Shown piece by piece: positions 34,669 to 42,561 of a DNA stretch of 64,000 bases. The notes below the pieces were generated by a model. The model was not told the origin of the DNA and made no database searches. It saw nothing but the letters and a program-made list of their open reading frames with translations. Numbering within the stretch: position 1 is the first letter of the stretch; each line of letters opens with the position of its first letter. The position numbers were made by a program, and so were the translations under genes. The DNA is from Nocardia acidivorans NBRC 108247 (GTDB lineage: Bacteria; Actinomycetota; Actinomycetes; Mycobacteriales; Mycobacteriaceae): the NCBI RefSeq assembly GCF_001625085.1, contig NZ_BDAW01000035.1:29006-93005 (forward strand), given 5' to 3'.

Positions 34669-35517
34669 TCACGCGCGGGATAGATGGTCGCGCAGGGTGA
34701 TCGGTGGTCGGCCGGTGAACTGCTCGATCGATTCGGTCACCCGGAAGAGCTCATGACCGGAGCCGATGGCGGCGAACATGGTCCACAGATGGGTCAGGTG
34801 TTCGACCGCTACCGGATCCCGGTAGCGGGTGATGGCGGTCTCGGCCCAGTCCTCGGCGTCCACGGGCACATAGCGGACGCCGAAGTGTTCGGCCGCCTCG
34901 CCCACGGTCAGGATCTCCCCGGCCAGCCAGAGCACCGAATCCACCGGACCGTCGGCGCGCAGGACACCCGCGCCCACACCCGCCACATCGTCGGCGGCGA
35001 TCAAGGGCAGCACGGTATCCGGTGAGCCGAGCGGTAGTGCGAGTACATCGCTGTCACCGATCGCCACCCGCAGATTCTCGAAGAAGACCGCGGCGCGCAG
35101 GTGGACCGCGCCGATCTCGGCGCGATCGAGCACCTGTTCGGCGACCCAGTGCCTGCGCATATGCGGGGTGCCCGCGTCGGGGGCGGACCCGAGCTGGGAG
35201 ACCGCGACGACGCGATGCAGGTCGGCCTCTCGTGCCGCGGCCGCGAAAACGGCGGTGGCGTCGAGCATTCCGGCCGAGACCGGATAGGTGAAGTACGCGC
35301 GCCGCACACCCCGCACCGCGGGCCGCACCGAGGTGATCTCGCGCAGATCCCCGCGCACCACCTCCGCGCCGAGATCCTCGAGTTCGGCGGTGCGGGCGTC
35401 ATCGCTGCGCACGAAGGCGCGCACGGGCAGACCCGCGCGCAGCAGCGTCTCGGCGACCGTGCGACCGGTGCCGCCCTGGCTGCCGCCGGCCGCGCCGGTG
35501 ACGAGAATGGGTTCCAT
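34669..35517 (-). CDS. NmrA-like NAD(P)-binding protein
   Basis: A 282-aa atypical short-chain dehydrogenase of the NmrA/TMR group. The nucleotide-binding motif GAAGGSQGGTGRTV lies at residues 7-20, with an unusually long glycine-rich loop. The fold continues with VRAFVRSDDART and GDLRE. The catalytic tyrosine/lysine pair of ordinary SDRs is not evident, so it may be a redox sensor or a quinone-type reductase. It lies 11 bases after the saccharopine-dehydrogenase-like gene on the same strand, so the two are probably one operon. Confidence 0.82.
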   Translation of the reverse strand: MEPILVTGAAGGSQGGTGRTVAETLLRAGLPVRAFVRSDDARTAELEDLGAEVVRGDLREITSVRPAVRGVRRAYFTYPVSAGMLDATAVFAAAAREADLHRVVAVSQLGSAPDAGTPHMRRHWVAEQVLDRAEIGAVHLRAAVFFENLRVAIGDSDVLALPLGSPDTVLPLIAADDVAGVGAGVLRADGPVDSVLWLAGEILTVGEAAEHFGVRYVPVDAEDWAETAITRYRDPVAVEHLTHLWTMFAAIGSGHELFRVTESIEQFTGRPPITLRDHLSRA

Positions 35518-35528
35518 CGCGGTGCTCC

Positions 35529-36533
35529 TCACGCCCGGTTCGGCAGTTCGAGGGTGAACGTGCCGCGTTCGGCGAGCGCGGTCAGGAATTCGGTGGCGTC
35601 GAAAGCCTCCGCGGGACTGTGCACCCCGGTCTTCGCCGCGCCGTCGGCCAATCGGACCGCCGCCTCCACCGAGGCCAGCGCCGCGGTGCGCCAGAGATCG
35701 CGGCCGCGCAGATGTCCGGCCGCCGAGCCCGAGGCGGCGAGAACCTGTGCGGTGAGGGTGAATTCGCTCTGCGCGCGGGTCTCGGCATCGACCTGCTCGC
35801 TGGTGAACGCCTGATCCTCGGCGAACGTGGCGGCGGTGAGCTGTGCCTCGACCGCCCGGGTGCGGGTATGCCGGGGGACCGTCACCGCCTCCGGGAACGG
35901 CACCGGCGCGATCATTGGGCGCGGGCCGACCGGGGGCGGGAAGGCGAATATCGCCTGGCGCGGCTCGACGAATCCGTATTGCTGTTGCCCATCGGAATAT
36001 CCGATCCGGTCGGTATCGGCGAATAGCAACCGCGCGGTCTCCACCGCGCCGTGCGTCATCATCCAATTGTGGACGGCATAGGCCACGGTGATTCGCTCGA
36101 TATCGGACATATCCCGCGCCACCGCCCCGGCGAGCAAATCGCCCAGGCCGCCATAGAAACTCACACTCGGCAGCATGGTGATGCCCGCCCGCAGTGCGCG
36201 CTCGGGAAACGTATCGAACAGCCGCTTCACGAAATGCACTTCGACCGCGTGATCGACATAGTGACAACCCCCCTCGACCGCGGCCGTGGCAACGGGCAGT
36301 CCGGTGGTGGTGAAGGGGCCCGCGCAGTGAATGAGCACATCGGCGGCCTCGGCCACCGCGCGCAAGGCGACGGGATCGTCGAGTGCCGCGGGCATGACGC
36401 GTCCCTGCCCGAGTGTGGCCAGCGCACCCGAATCTCGCCCGGAGACAATGACATCCTGACCCCGGGCGAGCAGGTCGGCGGTGACCAGGCGACCGGTATG
36501 ACCGGTGGCCCCGTAAATGGCGAATATAGTCAT
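35529..36533 (-). CDS. Saccharopine-dehydrogenase-like NAD(P)-binding protein
   Basis: A 334-aa protein with an N-terminal Rossmann motif (YGATGHTGRLVTADLLARG) and CAGPFTTTGLPVATAAVEGG, typical of the saccharopine dehydrogenase/trans-acting enoyl reductase family in actinobacteria. The reaction is unknown; family members reduce lipid or polyketide intermediates. ATG at 36533 is preferred to longer starts. First gene of a probable two-gene operon with the NmrA-like gene. Confidence 0.8.
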   Translation of the reverse strand: MTIFAIYGATGHTGRLVTADLLARGQDVIVSGRDSGALATLGQGRVMPAALDDPVALRAVAEAADVLIHCAGPFTTTGLPVATAAVEGGCHYVDHAVEVHFVKRLFDTFPERALRAGITMLPSVSFYGGLGDLLAGAVARDMSDIERITVAYAVHNWMMTHGAVETARLLFADTDRIGYSDGQQQYGFVEPRQAIFAFPPPVGPRPMIAPVPFPEAVTVPRHTRTRAVEAQLTAATFAEDQAFTSEQVDAETRAQSEFTLTAQVLAASGSAAGHLRGRDLWRTAALASVEAAVRLADGAAKTGVHSPAEAFDATEFLTALAERGTFTLELPNRA

Positions 36534-36637
36534 GAAGATCAACTCTTTACGCTGATGGGCAAATCGGAATCCGCCTATCGAGCGTATTCCCGACCACCGA
36601 CAAGTTCGCTTGCGCGGCAATCGGATCGAGTCGGTCT

Positions 36638-36811
36638 TCAGGCTATATCGCGCGTGATGTGGTGAGGTTCGGCGTCATCGAACATGACCCCCTCCCACCA
36701 ATCGGCGAGTGGACTCGGTTCGGGCCAGCAGGCATCGGCGCCGCTGACCGCCTTGACGGAATTCGGATCGAGCTCGGATTCGAGATTGGTGGTTGTTTCT
36801 TTCCTGCTCAC
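36638..36811 (-). CDS. Small hypothetical peptide, 57 aa
   Basis: A short frame from GTG at 36811 with GGAG 9 bases upstream. It has a charged N-terminal half (SRKETTTNLESELDPN) and a hydrophobic C-terminal half with one Cys and three Trp (GADACWPEP, LADWWEGVMFDD). The layout recalls a leader/core precursor, but no maturation enzyme for a known peptide class lies nearby apart from a methyltransferase, divergent and 186 bases away. Local GC is lower than average. A possible real gene of unknown role. Confidence 0.4.
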   Translation of the reverse strand: MSRKETTTNLESELDPNSVKAVSGADACWPEPSPLADWWEGVMFDDAEPHHITRDIA

Positions 36812-36845
36812 GCTGGGTTGCTCCTGCGTTCTGCGCCAGACGGCT

Positions 36846-36861
36846 GCAACTGGACAGTTGC
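36846..36861. promoter_or_regulatory. Palindrome between small peptide and methyltransferase genes
   Basis: GCAACTGGACAGTTGC is a perfect 7-2-7 inverted repeat, 35 bases upstream of the small peptide's GTG and 137 bases upstream of the methyltransferase start. Its place in a divergent spacer suggests an operator for one or both genes. The binding protein is unknown. Confidence 0.45.
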
Positions 36862-36997
36862 GCACTGCAGCCATTCCCGTTTTGGTCGAGTTGAAACAAA
36901 CCCCAGGTTAGGCGCTCGTCGCGCGCTTCACCGGGTTTCGGTGCGGCCAGCCGAAAATACTTGGCCCGATACGGCTTCGGCACGGAATACTGCCGCC

Positions 36998-37687
36998 ATG
37001 CCGACCTTCGCCGATTTCGACCGCCGCAACTACCGAACCGTCGATGTGGCCACCGGATACGACGGTTGGGCCCCGACCTACGAGCAGACCGTCATGGACG
37101 AGATGGATTACGCGCTGCTCGAGCGCGTTCGGGTGCGCTGGCATGGCCGCGCCGCCGATCTGGGCTGCGGCACCGGGCGCACCGGCGGCTGGTTGCGCGC
37201 GCACGGCGTCACCGATATCGACGGGGTCGACCTCAGTGCGGGAATGCTCGAACGCGCCCGGGCTCGCGGCGCGCACACCACCCTGACCTCGGCCGATGTC
37301 CGCGATACCGGATTGCCAAGCGGCGCATACGATGTGGTGATCTCCTCGCTGGTCGACGAGCACCTGCCGGAACTGGCCCCGTTCTATGCCGAGGCGCGCC
37401 GATTGGCCGCTCCCGGTGCGACATTCGTCCTGGTGGCCTATCACCCACAGTTCATGATGGTGACGGGGATGCCCACGCACTACACGCCCGAATCCGGTGA
37501 GCCACTCGCGATCAGTACGCACCTGCACCTGTTCGGTGAACATATCACGGCGGGCGTTTCGGCCGGATGGCGGCTGACCGAGGTCAGCGAGGCGCTGGTG
37601 GACGACGCCTGGGTGGCGCGCAAGCCGAAATGGGCCGCGCTGCGCGGTCATCCGTTCACCATGGTGCTGGTGTGGCAGCGGGATTGA
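36998..37687 (+). CDS. SAM-dependent methyltransferase (class I)
   Basis: A 229-aa methyltransferase. SAM-binding motif I reads AADLGCGTGRTGGWL near residue 52, motif II GVDLSAGMLERAR, and the motif around VVISSLVDEHL. ATG at 36998 has a -10-like AATACT about 9 bases upstream and no ribosome site, so the message may be leaderless. The 3' end overlaps the convergent TetR gene by 32 bases. Substrate unknown. Confidence 0.85.
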   Translation: MPTFADFDRRNYRTVDVATGYDGWAPTYEQTVMDEMDYALLERVRVRWHGRAADLGCGTGRTGGWLRAHGVTDIDGVDLSAGMLERARARGAHTTLTSADVRDTGLPSGAYDVVISSLVDEHLPELAPFYAEARRLAAPGATFVLVAYHPQFMMVTGMPTHYTPESGEPLAISTHLHLFGEHITAGVSAGWRLTEVSEALVDDAWVARKPKWAALRGHPFTMVLVWQRD

Positions 37688-38270
37688 CGCCGACCGCTGC
37701 GGCGATGAATCGCCAAAGCCCCTCGGTCGCTTGATCGATGGAGGGGCGGGGGTGGCGGCGCAGCTGTTCGGCCATACCGTGCCGGAGTGCGCCCATGACG
37801 CACGCGCCCGCCAGCTCCGGATCGATGCTCGCGTCGAGTTCGCCCGACTCCTGGCCGGAGCGGATATTGCGGCCCGCGGATTCGATAATGCGCTCCAGGG
37901 TGGCCGCTTCCACCTCGGCGACCTCGGGCTCGGTGCTGATCCGGCCGAGCAGCAGCTCCGCGAGGGGATCGGCGAGGTGATAGGCCACGAAATTGCGGGT
38001 GCGGGCGCGCTCGCGGGCCGCCCAGCCGCGCTCGTCCGCAATGGTCTCATCGGCGATGGCGGCGACGAGCCCGGCGTGGAATTCCTCGTAAATCGCCACC
38101 AGCAGACCGGCTTTGGAGCCGAAGTGGTGGTAGAGCGCGCCCGTGCTGAGCCCGGACCGTCGTTTGAGCGCGTTCAGATCGACCACGCCATTGGCCGCCA
38201 CCAGCTCCGCGCGGGCGGCATCGAGGAGTTGTTGACGTCCCAGGGGAGCCCGTGCCATGCTCCGAAGCAT
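37656..38270 (-). CDS. TetR-family regulator
   Basis: A 204-aa TetR repressor. The N-terminal helix-turn-helix is LNALKRRSGLSTGALYHHFGSKAGLLVAIY; the C-terminal helical domain is the ligand pocket. ATG at 38270 overlaps the palindrome at 38268-38287, so the gene either uses a leaderless message or starts at ATG 38258, which has a GGAG too close to be ideal. It is divergent from a PhyH-type dioxygenase gene, 35 bases apart, which is the likely target together with itself. Confidence 0.88.
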   Translation of the reverse strand: MLRSMARAPLGRQQLLDAARAELVAANGVVDLNALKRRSGLSTGALYHHFGSKAGLLVAIYEEFHAGLVAAIADETIADERGWAARERARTRNFVAYHLADPLAELLLGRISTEPEVAEVEAATLERIIESAGRNIRSGQESGELDASIDPELAGACVMGALRHGMAEQLRRHPRPSIDQATEGLWRFIAAAVGVNPAATPAPW

Positions 38271-38287
38271 AACAGAATTGAGTTATG
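38268..38287. promoter_or_regulatory. TetR-type operator (divergent)
   Basis: CATAACAGAATTGAGTTATG is an inverted repeat with 6-base arms (CATAAC/GTTATG) and an 8-base AT-rich centre. It covers the start region of the TetR gene and lies 18 bases before the GTG of the dioxygenase gene, so one site could repress both. Confidence 0.6.
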
Positions 38288-38305
38288 TTAAATCGGAGGT
38301 GCGCC

Positions 38306-39148
38306 GTGGGCGCTGACGTCTCATCCGTGACCGATCTCGCCGGTGACCTGGCCGGAACCTATCGCCGGACCGAAAGCAGCGGGAGCACGGTCGATCCCGC
38401 ACTGGTCGAGGCCGACCTGGCCGCACTGCTGCGCGACGGGTACGTGATCCTGCCGGACCTGATTACGGCCGATGAGCTGCGAGCGATCCGCGATGACACC
38501 GACCCGCTACTGAATCTCAAGGGCCGCAACAATTTCGAGGGCCATGCCACCCAGCGTGTCTACAGCGTGCTGAACAAGACCCGCAGCGGCGATCGCCTCG
38601 CCGCCCATCCGCGCGTGCTGGCCCTGCTCGATCGCCTGCTCATGCCCAACTACCTGCTGTCCATGCTGCAGGTCATCAATATCCTGCCCGGTGAATCGGC
38701 CCAGATGCTGCACACCGACGACGGCTTCTACCCCCTGCCGCGCCCGCGCAAAGCGCTCAGCGCCGCGACCATCTGGGCTATCGACGATTTCACCGAGACC
38801 AATGGCGCGACCGAGATCGTCCCCGGCAGCCAGAACTGGGGTGATGAACTCCCACAGGGGGATTCGGAGCGCCGCCCGGTGCTCATGTCCGCGGGCTCCT
38901 GCGTCTTCTTCCTCGGCACCCTGTGGCACGGCGGCGGCCCGAATCGCTCGACCGCCGCCCGCCTGGCCGTCACCGCCCAGTACTGCGAGCCGTGGCTGCG
39001 CCCCCAGGAAGCCTTCACCCTCTCCACGCCGCACCACATAGCCCGCACCGTCGGCGAGGACATCCGCCGCATGCTCGGCTACAGCATCCACCCGCCCTTC
39101 ATCGGCCAGGTGGACGGCATGCACCCCAAACGCCTCCTCGCGGAGTGA
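38306..39148 (+). CDS. Phytanoyl-CoA dioxygenase family (PhyH) oxygenase
   Basis: A 280-aa Fe(II)/2-oxoglutarate oxygenase of the PhyH family. The metal-binding HxD is in LHTDDGFYPL near residue 139, and the distal histidine is in LWHGGGPNRS. The GTG at 38306 has GGAGG at good spacing. It should hydroxylate a small molecule or lipid. Not part of the phosphonate region at 7-14 kb, although some PhnY proteins are PhyH-type. Controlled by the adjacent TetR regulator by inference. Confidence 0.85.
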   Translation: MGADVSSVTDLAGDLAGTYRRTESSGSTVDPALVEADLAALLRDGYVILPDLITADELRAIRDDTDPLLNLKGRNNFEGHATQRVYSVLNKTRSGDRLAAHPRVLALLDRLLMPNYLLSMLQVINILPGESAQMLHTDDGFYPLPRPRKALSAATIWAIDDFTETNGATEIVPGSQNWGDELPQGDSERRPVLMSAGSCVFFLGTLWHGGGPNRSTAARLAVTAQYCEPWLRPQEAFTLSTPHHIARTVGEDIRRMLGYSIHPPFIGQVDGMHPKRLLAE

Positions 39149-39481
39149 GCCGACGTGCATGCGCTCACGCCCGGGCGTGGTGTGCGGGCGGCTGAGTTGG
39201 ATCAGGCACCGGGAGACCAGGACGATATTGGCGCTGAGGGCCGAGGGTTCGGCGTCGGTGAGGTCGCGGGTATCCGGGCGCTCGGCACGAAACTGCGAAT
39301 GAAATCAATCGGGACGAAGTCGAATCCGATCTTGTCGCATGGATTATTCGAGGCGACACTCGGCGACACTCGGCGACACGCTGAGGACGCGCTGATCGGC
39401 GCGAAGTGTGTCGTTTGGGGCTGGTGTGGTCGGGCACTCCGGATGGGTTGGGGAGAACGACCAGCCGAAGGAGAATCCTCG
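39149..39481. other. Gene-poor stretch with short direct repeat
   Basis: No complete gene in these 333 bases. A 10-base unit (CGGCGACACT-like) is repeated three times at 39351-39379. The minus strand from about 39310 to 39160 reads as an open, well-coded stretch with ALSANIVLVSRCLIQLSRP, possibly the end of a lost regulator; this is weak. The last 30 bases hold the ribosome site of the next gene (AAGGAG). Confidence 0.35.
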
Positions 39482-39772
39482 ATGAGTCACCATGCAGGCT
39501 TTCCCGAGACCACCGGGACGCCCACCGGAGAGTCCATCCTCGATACCGTCAATGGACCCGGCCTCGCGTTGCTGCTTTTCGGAATTCTGGTACTCGGATC
39601 GACCCTCACCGCAACGGACACCGGTTTCGACGGCTGGTCGGTAATCGGCGTGCTGGCGAGTGCGTTATGCCTGGTCACAGGCGCGGCGGTGGTGCGTGTC
39701 GAGCACCACCGCGCGCGCCAGGACCATTCGATCAGCGCCGGGCGAAACGCCCGACGAGGAACAGCAGGATAA
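39482..39772 (+). CDS. Small membrane protein, 96 aa
   Basis: A protein with two hydrophobic segments, residues about 26-46 and 52-70, and a basic C-terminal tail. ATG at 39482 follows AAGGAG. I do not recognise a family. Its 3' end overlaps the convergent GlsB-type gene by 41 bases. Possibly a stress-linked membrane protein, judged only by neighbour. Confidence 0.6.
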   Translation: MSHHAGFPETTGTPTGESILDTVNGPGLALLLFGILVLGSTLTATDTGFDGWSVIGVLASALCLVTGAAVVRVEHHRARQDHSISAGRNARRGTAG

Positions 39773-39992
39773 CCGCGCCGCCTAGGCAGGTGAAGAAGCT
39801 GAACCACAAACCACCGCCATTGACGTCCACACCGAGAACCTTGAGCAAGAATCCACCCAGCAAACCGCCGACGACGCCGACCACGATATTCAGCATAATG
39901 CCCTGCTGAGCATCGGTCTTCATGAGTTTGCTGGCAATCCACCCGGCGAGACCACCGATAATGATCCAGCCGAGAATTCCTAGACCGAGCAT
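39732..39992 (-). CDS. GlsB/YeaQ/YmgE-family stress membrane protein
   Basis: An 86-aa membrane protein of the transglycosylase-associated family. The typical features are a start with GILGWIIIGGLAGWIASKLM, the QQGIMLNIVVGVVGGLLGG glycine zipper segment, and a third helix near the C-terminus. Members are induced by envelope or salt stress; the molecular role is unclear. A clear ribosome site (GGAGAACA) precedes the ATG. Single gene. Confidence 0.9.
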   Translation of the reverse strand: MLGLGILGWIIIGGLAGWIASKLMKTDAQQGIMLNIVVGVVGGLLGGFLLKVLGVDVNGGGLWFSFFTCLGGAVILLFLVGRFARR

Positions 39993-40269
39993 GAGGTGTT
40001 CTCCTGTCTGCTGCCGGACATCCGGACAATGGGCGATTTACGCCACTGGAACGGATGATCTTGCTCAATAGTAACCGTCCAGCAACCAATACGGCCGAAT
40101 ATCGCGATGGAATGGCGCGGTCCCGACCGTCGGATTACTTCCACCCGGGTGCTTTGGCGTCGACGGTCCGCACCGTGGCGTGTTCGGTGCCCGGTTCGCG
40201 CCCCGCGGCCTCGTTGAATCGACCGTAAGCACGACGCGATCGGAAGTTTCACCCGGAAAGGCTGTTGTC

Positions 40270-40764
40270 ATGATCAAGACCGTCGAGGACGCCCCGCTGC
40301 TGGACGAGGTGCGCAAGCGTATGGGCCGGGTGCCGAATATGACCAAGGTGATGGCGATCGCGCCCGCCGTGCTGGAGGGCTACCTCGGATTGTCGGGGGC
40401 GCTGAAGCGGGGCGCACTGCCCGGCCCGACCTCCGAGCGCATCGCACTGGCGGTCGGCGCGGCCAACGACTGCGGGTACTGCGTTGCGGCGCACACCTTC
40501 ACGGGCAAGCGTGTGGCCAAACTCTCCGACGCCGAAATCGACGCCGCCAAGGCGGGCACCTCGGATGATACGAAAGAAGCTGCGGCGGTGGGGTTCGCGC
40601 GCGAGCTGACCGAGAGCCGCGGCAAGGCCGACCCGAGCGCCGTACTCGCGGCGGGCTGGACCCAGGAACAGGTGCTCGAGATCGTCGCGCTGGTAGCCCT
40701 GCAGACCCTGACCAACTATGTCAACAAGATCGCCGAGACCGAGAACGACTGGCCCGCAGTCTGA
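40270..40764 (+). CDS. AhpD-like carboxymuconolactone decarboxylase family protein
   Basis: A 164-aa helical protein of the CMD/AhpD family. The redox-active CxxC followed by a histidine three residues on is in DCGYCVAAHTF near residue 61, so a peroxidase-like activity is more likely than decarboxylation. Members form trimers or hexamers. ATG at 40270 has AAAGG upstream. No ahpC is adjacent. Confidence 0.87.
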   Translation: MIKTVEDAPLLDEVRKRMGRVPNMTKVMAIAPAVLEGYLGLSGALKRGALPGPTSERIALAVGAANDCGYCVAAHTFTGKRVAKLSDAEIDAAKAGTSDDTKEAAAVGFARELTESRGKADPSAVLAAGWTQEQVLEIVALVALQTLTNYVNKIAETENDWPAV

Positions 40765-40869
40765 TCGGCATGCCCCGTGCGGTGGCGATCCGGGCGGGAC
40801 CCGGGTTGCCACCGGGGACGGCCCCCTAAGGCATCTCCGACGGGGCCGCCCCGCCGATGGGAGGTGCCG

Positions 40870-41016
40870 ATGGAGATCGAACGCTCTCTGTCGTTTCGCA
40901 AGAGCGCGATCGCGCTGTGCGCGGCGGAGTTGCCCGAGCCCGGAAAGTGGAGCGTGGTCGCGCTCCCGGAGGCGTCCCAGCGCCTGGACCGGCACCGGGA
41001 CAACCTCTTTCGATGA
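40870..41016 (+). CDS. Small hypothetical protein, 48 aa
   Basis: A short frame with a very good ribosome site (GGGAGG, 6 bases before ATG). The product begins MEIERSLSFRKSAIALCAAE and ends in a basic HRDNLFR. No known domain. It lies 105 bases after the AhpD-like gene. The ribosome site and codon use are the only support. Confidence 0.4.
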   Translation: MEIERSLSFRKSAIALCAAELPEPGKWSVVALPEASQRLDRHRDNLFR

Positions 41017-41020
41017 GCTC

Positions 41021-41449
41021 TCAGGAACCGGAACCGGTCGCCGCCGGATGCGGATCGTTATCCACCACCGCGCGCTGATAGTCCACGCTCACCACCGGAT
41101 TCGGCCGTGTCGGCCCCGGCTCGAAGGTGGGCGGCCGCGTTTTCCAGCCGTCGCTGTCCATCACCGGCGGCGGCTGCACCCAGCGCCCCGGTTCGGTGAT
41201 CATCGGACATAGCGCCGATACCGGAATCTGACGGTCACGCGGTGCGAGATACCGGGTGATCGGCATCCGCATCCCGTCCGAACACACCACCGTGGCCTCC
41301 ACCCTGTAGGTGTCATCGGTGTCGTTGTGGCAGGTGAACCCGGCGCACCCGACCCCCTCGGCCAAATCCTGCGCACCGGCCGCGGGCGCGAGCACCGCGC
41401 CCGCGGCCAGACCGATCATCCCGAACCCCATCGTCAACGTACGACGCAT
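41021..41449 (-). CDS. Secreted cysteine-containing hypothetical protein
   Basis: A 142-aa exported protein. The signal peptide is MRRTLTMGFGMIGLAAGAVL with cleavage likely after GAQA-like residues near 27. The mature part has four cysteines (GCAGFTC, VVCSD, ALCP) that could form two disulfides, then a proline-rich, low-complexity tail. ATG at 41449 is chosen as the start giving a standard signal peptide. No family recognised; similar small secreted proteins are common in Nocardia. Confidence 0.65.
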   Translation of the reverse strand: MRRTLTMGFGMIGLAAGAVLAPAAGAQDLAEGVGCAGFTCHNDTDDTYRVEATVVCSDGMRMPITRYLAPRDRQIPVSALCPMITEPGRWVQPPPVMDSDGWKTRPPTFEPGPTRPNPVVSVDYQRAVVDNDPHPAATGSGS

Positions 41450-41583
41450 CTGTGAATCACTCCATTCGAAAGACCCAACCCGTCTTCGAATGTACTTGCG
41501 CCACAATTCGAATCAAGCGTGCCGAACCCCATACCGCCTACCTGTAACGCCGGGCTCCGCACCCGCGTGCGTAGACTTCGCGT

Positions 41584-42027
41584 GTGAGCGAACTCGCGGA
41601 TTTCGAACGGCTGATCGCCGGGGATCATGGGCTCTGTGTCGCCTCCACGCTGCGGCCGGACGGCACGATTCAGTCATCGCTGGTCAATGCGGGTGTGCTG
41701 AAGCATCCCGTGAGCGGCGAGAACGTGGTCGGCATGGTGGTTCGGGGCGGTACTCGCAAACTGGTGAACTTGCGCGCCGATCCACGCATGACGGTGGTCG
41801 TTCGCGTCGGATGGCAATGGGTGACCGTCGAGGGGTCCGTATGGATTGTCGGCCCCGATGACCCGGTCTCCGGGATCGACGGCGAACATCTGCGCGTACT
41901 GCTGCGCGCGGTATTCACCGCGGCCGGCGGCACCCACGATGATTGGGACGAGTACGACCGGGTGATGGCGCAGGATCGACGTGCGGTCGTACTCGTCAGT
42001 CCGGATCGGGTCTACGGCAACGGCTGA
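41584..42027 (+). CDS. PPOX-class flavin/F420-binding protein
   Basis: A 147-aa split beta-barrel protein of the pyridoxamine-phosphate-oxidase-like class, with the typical ASTLRPDGTIQSSLVNAGVL start and RKLVNLRADPRMTVVVR core. In actinobacteria these often use F420 or haem in place of FMN. GTG start at 41584. It is a stand-alone gene; the substrate is unknown. The next gene converges 7 bases away. Confidence 0.82.
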   Translation: MSELADFERLIAGDHGLCVASTLRPDGTIQSSLVNAGVLKHPVSGENVVGMVVRGGTRKLVNLRADPRMTVVVRVGWQWVTVEGSVWIVGPDDPVSGIDGEHLRVLLRAVFTAAGGTHDDWDEYDRVMAQDRRAVVLVSPDRVYGNG

Positions 42028-42034
42028 GCGGGCA

Positions 42035-42475
42035 TCACATAATCAGCAGCGGTTGGGTTTCGGTTGTGGGGGAGGGGGATTCGACCGCCGCGGTCAATCG
42101 GATGCGGGTGTCGGCGAGCGTGCCCGCGAAGGCGCGACGCCCCTCGGCGGCCTCGCGAGCGGTGGTGGTTTCCCACAGGTTGAGCGCCAGCGCCCAGTGC
42201 TCGAGTTGGGCGTTCGCCTCGATGGCGGGCATATCGGGATGGAAGGTGCCGCAGAATTCGGACTCCGCACCGGAGAAGCGGGCGCAGCAATCCCACATCC
42301 AGGTCACCGGGGGCAGAGGTCGCCCGGCCGCCGCGGCGGCATAGGAGTTCACCGTCTGAGAGACGGTCTCGATCGCGGCCATCATCAGCGAGTCGGTCAC
42401 AGCGGCAAGGGTCTCACCTGCGGGAACGGTTACGCCGGAAGCGGTGCGGGTGCGCGTGTCGGGTGCCGCGGGCAT
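42035..42475 (-). CDS. Hypothetical protein, 146 aa
   Basis: A helical soluble protein with no known domain. It has a WMWDCCARFSGAESEFCGTFHP centre containing three cysteines and an alanine-rich helix around EHWALALNLWETTTAREAAEG. ATG at 42475 is a guess; an internal GTG is possible. It diverges from the luciferase-like gene, 86 bases apart. Confidence 0.5.
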   Translation of the reverse strand: MPAAPDTRTRTASGVTVPAGETLAAVTDSLMMAAIETVSQTVNSYAAAAAGRPLPPVTWMWDCCARFSGAESEFCGTFHPDMPAIEANAQLEHWALALNLWETTTAREAAEGRRAFAGTLADTRIRLTAAVESPSPTTETQPLLIM

Positions 42476-42561
42476 AACTTCGCGCCCCGATGCCTTGCAA
42501 GAGGGAGTGGGTGCGCTCCGGCCGCGCCCGGTATGTCCCCGAATCAGAAAGGCGGCTTCCG

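Noticed and set aside
36638..36811. Lasso-peptide or other RiPP precursor
   Set aside because: No cyclase, protease or recognition-element gene of a known class is in the window; one methyltransferase is not enough evidence.
38306..39148. PhyH-type oxygenase as PhnY of the phosphonate pathway
   Set aside because: It lies 25 kb from the HD oxygenase and has its own TetR regulator; the GBBH-like gene next to the HD oxygenase is a better partner.
39351..39379. CRISPR-like repeat
   Set aside because: Three contiguous 10-base units with no spacers; a simple tandem repeat.
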